8,875 nucleotides of DNA from Myxococcales bacterium (lineage in GTDB: Bacteria; Myxococcota_A; Bradymonadia; Bradymonadales; Bradymonadaceae): the NCBI GenBank assembly GCA_007120615.1, contig SKNI01000650.1, positions 1-8,875 of the forward strand, written 5' to 3'. Of this stretch, positions 6,781 through 8,875 are shown in pieces. Positions within the stretch are counted from its first letter, which is position 1; each line of letters begins with the position of its first letter. The notes under the pieces were generated by a model. The model had not been told where the DNA came from. It made no database searches and saw nothing but the letters and a program-made list of their open reading frames with translations. The translations under genes and the position numbers were made by a program.

Positions 6781-7053
6781 TTACGCCTGAGCGCGCAACT
6801 CGTTGAGTCGGCGGGCCAGTCTTCCGGTTCGGCGGGAAGCCCGCTTTCGGGGAATCACACCTTTGATGACGGCTCGGTCGAGCTCGGATTCCACTTTCTT
6901 GAAGCGCTCTTCGGCTGCTTCCACATCTCCCGCCTCAATCGCGTTGGTGAATCCGTTGATATAGCTTCGGACTTTGGTGCGTACGCGCACATTGCGCTGA
7001 CGGCGCACTTCATTTTGACGGATTCGCTTCTTGGCGGATTTTGAATTTGCCAC
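6781..7053 (-). CDS. rpsT: 30S ribosomal protein S20
   Basis: 90 residues, strongly basic, with the S20 hallmark N-terminus MANSKSAKKRIRQ followed by RRQRNVRVRTKVR, a central acidic helix turn (DVEAAEERFKK) and the GVIPRKRASRRTGRLARRL end. S20 binds 16S rRNA early in small-subunit assembly; the family is 85-95 residues, so this is full length. The start codon is GTG (7053-7051), followed at once by GCA AAT. AAGGAG at 7066-7061 lies 7 nt upstream, a near-perfect ribosome site. The gene is a single transcription unit with its own promoter, leader hairpin and terminator. In many proteobacteria rpsT sits close to holA/lptE; an LptE-like gene begins 1.5 kb to the right here. Confidence 0.97.
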   Translation of the reverse strand: MANSKSAKKRIRQNEVRRQRNVRVRTKVRSYINGFTNAIEAGDVEAAEERFKKVESELDRAVIKGVIPRKRASRRTGRLARRLNELRAQA

Positions 7054-7060
7054 GGTCTTG

Positions 7061-7066
7061 CTCCTT
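7061..7066 (-). promoter_or_regulatory. Strong Shine-Dalgarno of rpsT
   Basis: AAGGAG on the minus strand, 7 nt before the GTG start codon. It compensates for the non-ATG start and supports this start over any internal one. Confidence 0.85.
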
Positions 7067-7077
7067 AAATTAAATCA

Positions 7078-7104
7078 CCTGTTTTGGGCTCCAGCCCAAA
7101 CAGG
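7078..7104 (-). promoter_or_regulatory. rpsT leader hairpin
   Basis: The segment folds on itself: CCTGTTT-GGGCT pairs with AGCCC-AAAACAGG, 12 bp with a single bulged base and a 2-3 nt loop after fraying. In the rpsT transcript it ends 11 nt before AAGGAG. No T-run follows on either strand, so it is unlikely to be a terminator. A regulatory or mRNA-stabilising role in the S20 leader is possible; S20 in E. coli represses its own translation, but by a different known sequence. The function here is inference. Confidence 0.5.
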
Positions 7105-7207
7105 ACAATCTCTGACGTATATCTCAACAAAAGCTCGATCTCTTTTATGTCCCGCGCCTTCTTCTCTTGCTGTTCCGTTGCAAAAACCTAAGAACGCAGG
7201 GCACGAA

Positions 7208-7236
7208 TAGGTAGCACCACCACTGACGGGTGTCAA
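7208..7236 (-). promoter_or_regulatory. Candidate rpsT promoter
   Basis: On the minus strand a perfect TTGACA (7236-7231) is followed after exactly 17 nt by TACCTA (7213-7208). The -10 box is preceded by TGC, an extended -10 element that can make up for the poor hexamer. A start near 7200 would give a leader of about 147 nt containing the hairpin at 7104-7078. Orientation and position between the preceding gene's hairpin and rpsT fit well. Confidence 0.5.
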
Positions 7237-7252
7237 GATGGCAGTATCTTAC

Positions 7253-7286
7253 GGAGCGCGGACGTCCTAGCCGACGTCCGCGCTCC
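7253..7286 (-). terminator. Perfect 14-bp hairpin after the BRCT gene, probable transcription end
   Basis: GGAGCGCGGACGTC (7253-7266) and its exact reverse complement (7273-7286) flank a 6-nt loop. The hairpin starts 5 nt after the stop of the BRCT-protein gene and separates it from the rpsT promoter, as a terminator should. Neither side carries a T-run, so it is not a canonical intrinsic terminator. It could instead block 3' exonucleases or be a symmetric protein-binding site. Confidence 0.5.
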
Positions 7287-7291
7287 AGCTA

Positions 7292-8404
7292 TCACTGCCC
7301 CCAGGGATCCTTGGGGTTAACAATATTGGGAGCGGTGTGATTGGTCACTCCGTAGGTCCCGGCGTCGAAGTCCACGGTGATATTGAAATTATCCTGATCC
7401 CAGATCACATCGCCGTAATAGCGACCGGAAGCATCGATCTCGAGCTGGTGCTTATCACCGCTCATTTCTCTCCATTTGCCCTTTTTCTTATCCCAGTTGT
7501 GGACAAAGAGCGGCGTCGCATTGAATCCGTGAGCGCCGTCAAATTTGAGCATCTCACTGTCGAAATCGGTTCCGTCTTCCCAGAAATACGCCCGCCGCCA
7601 GCTCTCGGCTCCGTAATAATCGATCTCCTCAGAAGCGGTCAACTTTTCGCCGTCCAGATAAAGCTCGCCGTGATATTGCTCGGGGCTGTCGTATCCGGAG
7701 CCGTACTTCTCCACAAAATAGGGATGGGGCTCATAGGCGACCTTTCGCCACTTCACCACCAGCGTTCGATCGCCGGGCGCGCCGATCTCCATCTCTCCTT
7801 CCTCAATGGCGTCGAGCTTGCTGAGGTTTTCCCCGTTGGGCACCTCGTCATCCTTTGGAAAGTCCGACGGCTTTCGACCGTCCAGGCGAATCAAAAACTC
7901 CCCTTCAGTCCAGACCTTCGCCCCCTTGGAGATGGCTTCGCGCAACTTCTTTCCGAAGTCATAGCCCGAGATCATAATTTCGGTGCTCTTTGTGGGTCCT
8001 GACGAGACCTTGGCCCCGCCGGCCTTCAGAAGCGCCTTTAGCTCGGAGCGCTTCATGGTCTTGAGCTTCCCCGTGGTCGTCATATTCTTTCCCTCCAAAA
8101 AGGAGAGATCCTTGTCTTCATACCCCGCCGGAACGGCTGCTTTCTTCTTGGCCTTGGGTGCCACCTTCACATCACCGGCTTCGGCGATGAGCTTCTCCAG
8201 GGCCGCTTCATCGAGCACGATCGTGCCCAGAGTGTTAGCTTTTTTGAGCTTCGAGCCCGCTTTTTCTCCGGCGAATAAAATATCTGTATTCTTGGATACC
8301 GAGCCCGTAACCTTCGCGCCCAGCGCTTCCAGCATTCCTTTAAGCTCGTTGCGACTCTTGGCGAATTTACCGGTGATCACTACGGTTTTGCCATCAACAT
8401 TCAT
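7292..8404 (-). CDS. Stand-alone tandem BRCT-domain protein with novel C-terminal domain
   Basis: 370 residues, ATG 8404, AGGAG 6 nt upstream. BRCT 1 (about 1-76) has VVITGKF, SRNELKGMLEALGAKVTGSVSKNTDILFAG split over 8-46, then AGSKLKKA. This closely resembles the BRCT domain of bacterial NAD-dependent DNA ligase. A Lys/Ala linker (80-92) leads to BRCT 2 (about 99-174) with MTTTGKL, GGAKVSSGPTKSTEIMISG pieces (129-147) and GKKLREA. Residues T11, R18, G50 and K52 fall where LigA/RFC1-type BRCT domains contact a 5'-phosphate on DNA. The remainder (about 190-370) is rich in Tyr, Trp, Asp and Gly, probably beta-structured, and not recognised. There is no ligase, nuclease or polymerase domain and no signal peptide. 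A cytoplasmic DNA-end or protein-binding adaptor is likely; the function is unknown. It is separated from rpsT by a hairpin and divergent from the LptE-like gene. Confidence 0.9.
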   Translation of the reverse strand: MNVDGKTVVITGKFAKSRNELKGMLEALGAKVTGSVSKNTDILFAGEKAGSKLKKANTLGTIVLDEAALEKLIAEAGDVKVAPKAKKKAAVPAGYEDKDLSFLEGKNMTTTGKLKTMKRSELKALLKAGGAKVSSGPTKSTEIMISGYDFGKKLREAISKGAKVWTEGEFLIRLDGRKPSDFPKDDEVPNGENLSKLDAIEEGEMEIGAPGDRTLVVKWRKVAYEPHPYFVEKYGSGYDSPEQYHGELYLDGEKLTASEEIDYYGAESWRRAYFWEDGTDFDSEMLKFDGAHGFNATPLFVHNWDKKKGKWREMSGDKHQLEIDASGRYYGDVIWDQDNFNITVDFDAGTYGVTNHTAPNIVNPKDPWGQ

Positions 8405-8466
8405 CGTTCTCTCCTCTGAGAAATGAAATCTTGCCTGCTCTTCAAACTGCTTTCTGAATGGGTCCG

Positions 8467-8495
8467 AAGCTATCGGCAGCGTCGCAGGGAGTCAA
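8467..8495 (-). promoter_or_regulatory. Candidate promoter of the BRCT-protein gene
   Basis: On the minus strand TTGACT (8495-8490), 17 nt, then TAGCTT (8472-8467). The -35 box matches five of six consensus bases, the -10 box only three. A start near 8460 gives a leader of about 55 nt. The layout resembles the rpsT promoter (strong -35, 17-nt spacer, poor -10 beginning TA), which may reflect this organism's promoter style. Confidence 0.35.
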
Positions 8496-8538
8496 CCCAC
8501 AGTGGACGGCCGCGATACTTCCTTGATAGTAGTTGCTC

Positions 8539-8875
8539 ATGGGACACAACTTCTCTTCCATACTACTCGGGCTGTTGATATTTTCCTTCGGTTGCGCCTC
8601 CTACGGCTGGGCCGATGGAAGCGGGCAACCCGCAGACCGGGACTCCTCACCGACGCTGGTGCAGGTCGAGACTCTGATCGCACCCGCTCATCTGGGATTG
8701 AACGTATCGAAACTTCGAACCATTTTGATCGAGGAGTTGGAGTTGGCCGGCGTAATGACCGTCCAGGACTCAACAACGCCGGCTCTTCGCTGCACGCTCT
8801 CCAACGAGTCCACCCGGGGCTTTTCGAGCGATATCGTCGGTGAAATTGATCTATCCTGTCGGCTGTTGTCCTCGG
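8539..8875 (+). CDS. Probable LptE-like LPS-assembly lipoprotein, N-terminal part (runs off right edge)
   Basis: ATG 8539 opens a frame with no stop to the window end (112 complete codons). The N-terminus MGHNFSSILLGLLIFSFGC is a lipoprotein signal with the lipidated Cys at 19, followed by SYGWADG. The mature part has the layout of small outer-membrane LptE-type proteins: an early beta-strand (TLVQVETLIAP, about 39-49), then a helix (LNVSKLRTILIEELELAG, about 54-71) and then strands (MTVQDST, ALRCTL, DIVGEIDLSCRLL). LptE plugs LptD and helps deliver LPS to the outer leaflet. Stops lie just upstream in this frame (TAG 8530-8532), so ATG 8539 or TTG 8533 must be the start; no clear ribosome site is present. 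LptE genes often neighbour holA and rpsT, and rpsT is nearby, which mildly supports the call. The LptE assignment is by layout, not strong motifs. Another small outer-membrane lipoprotein is possible. Confidence 0.6.
   Translation, partial: MGHNFSSILLGLLIFSFGCASYGWADGSGQPADRDSSPTLVQVETLIAPAHLGLNVSKLRTILIEELELAGVMTVQDSTTPALRCTLSNESTRGFSSDIVGEIDLSCRLLSS

Noticed and set aside
7337..8426. Two open plus-strand frames opposite the BRCT gene
   Set aside because: Both are antisense shadows; the minus-strand frame shows two clear BRCT domains and a ribosome site.
8502..8843. A 113-codon plus-strand frame at the right end
   Set aside because: It is Arg-rich and featureless, while the frame starting at ATG 8539 has a lipoprotein signal and stays open to the edge.

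Overview
The window looks like ordinary chromosomal DNA from a Gram-negative bacterium. Two genes encode probable lipoproteins, one of them LptE-like, and there is a classical FtsH and ribosomal protein S20. The best guess for lineage is a 'deltaproteobacterial' group such as Myxococcota/Bradymonadota. This rests on one large protein combining an N-terminal zinc ribbon, a decayed Ser/Thr-kinase fold, a very acidic disordered linker with repeated short motifs, one membrane segment and C-terminal TPRs. The lineage call is inference from architecture, not a database result. No phage, transposon, CRISPR array, rRNA or tRNA was seen.

Layout, left to right. (1) Positions 1-120, minus strand: the first 40 codons of a YhbY-family ribosome-assembly RNA-binding protein, running off the left edge. 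(2) 121-329: a divergent regulatory region with a good minus-strand promoter for yhbY and a weaker overlapping plus-strand candidate. (3) 330-3221, plus: a 963-residue membrane-anchored pseudokinase/TPR protein. (4) 3226-5951, minus: ftsH followed by a CvpA-family membrane protein gene that overlaps it by 4 nt (ATGA). The CvpA gene converges on the pseudokinase gene with a 4-nt gap. (5) 6078-6662, plus: a small lipoprotein of unknown function, divergent from ftsH. (6) 6698-7236, minus: rpsT (S20) as a complete transcription unit with a consensus-like promoter, a structured leader, a GTG start with a strong Shine-Dalgarno and an intrinsic terminator. (7) 7253-8495, minus: a stand-alone tandem-BRCT protein with an unrecognised C-terminal domain, a candidate promoter and a 14-bp perfect hairpin just after the stop. 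(8) 8539 to the right edge, plus: the start of a probable outer-membrane LptE-like lipoprotein gene.

What links the genes. Several belong to core envelope or translation functions: YhbY and S20 in the ribosome, FtsH in membrane proteolysis, and the LptE-like protein in LPS export. The uncommon parts are the pseudokinase scaffold with its linker motifs, the duplicated C-terminal module of the CvpA-like protein coupled to ftsH, and the BRCT-BRCT-novel-domain protein. I see no convincing multi-gene defence or biosynthetic system. The novelty lies in these individual proteins.
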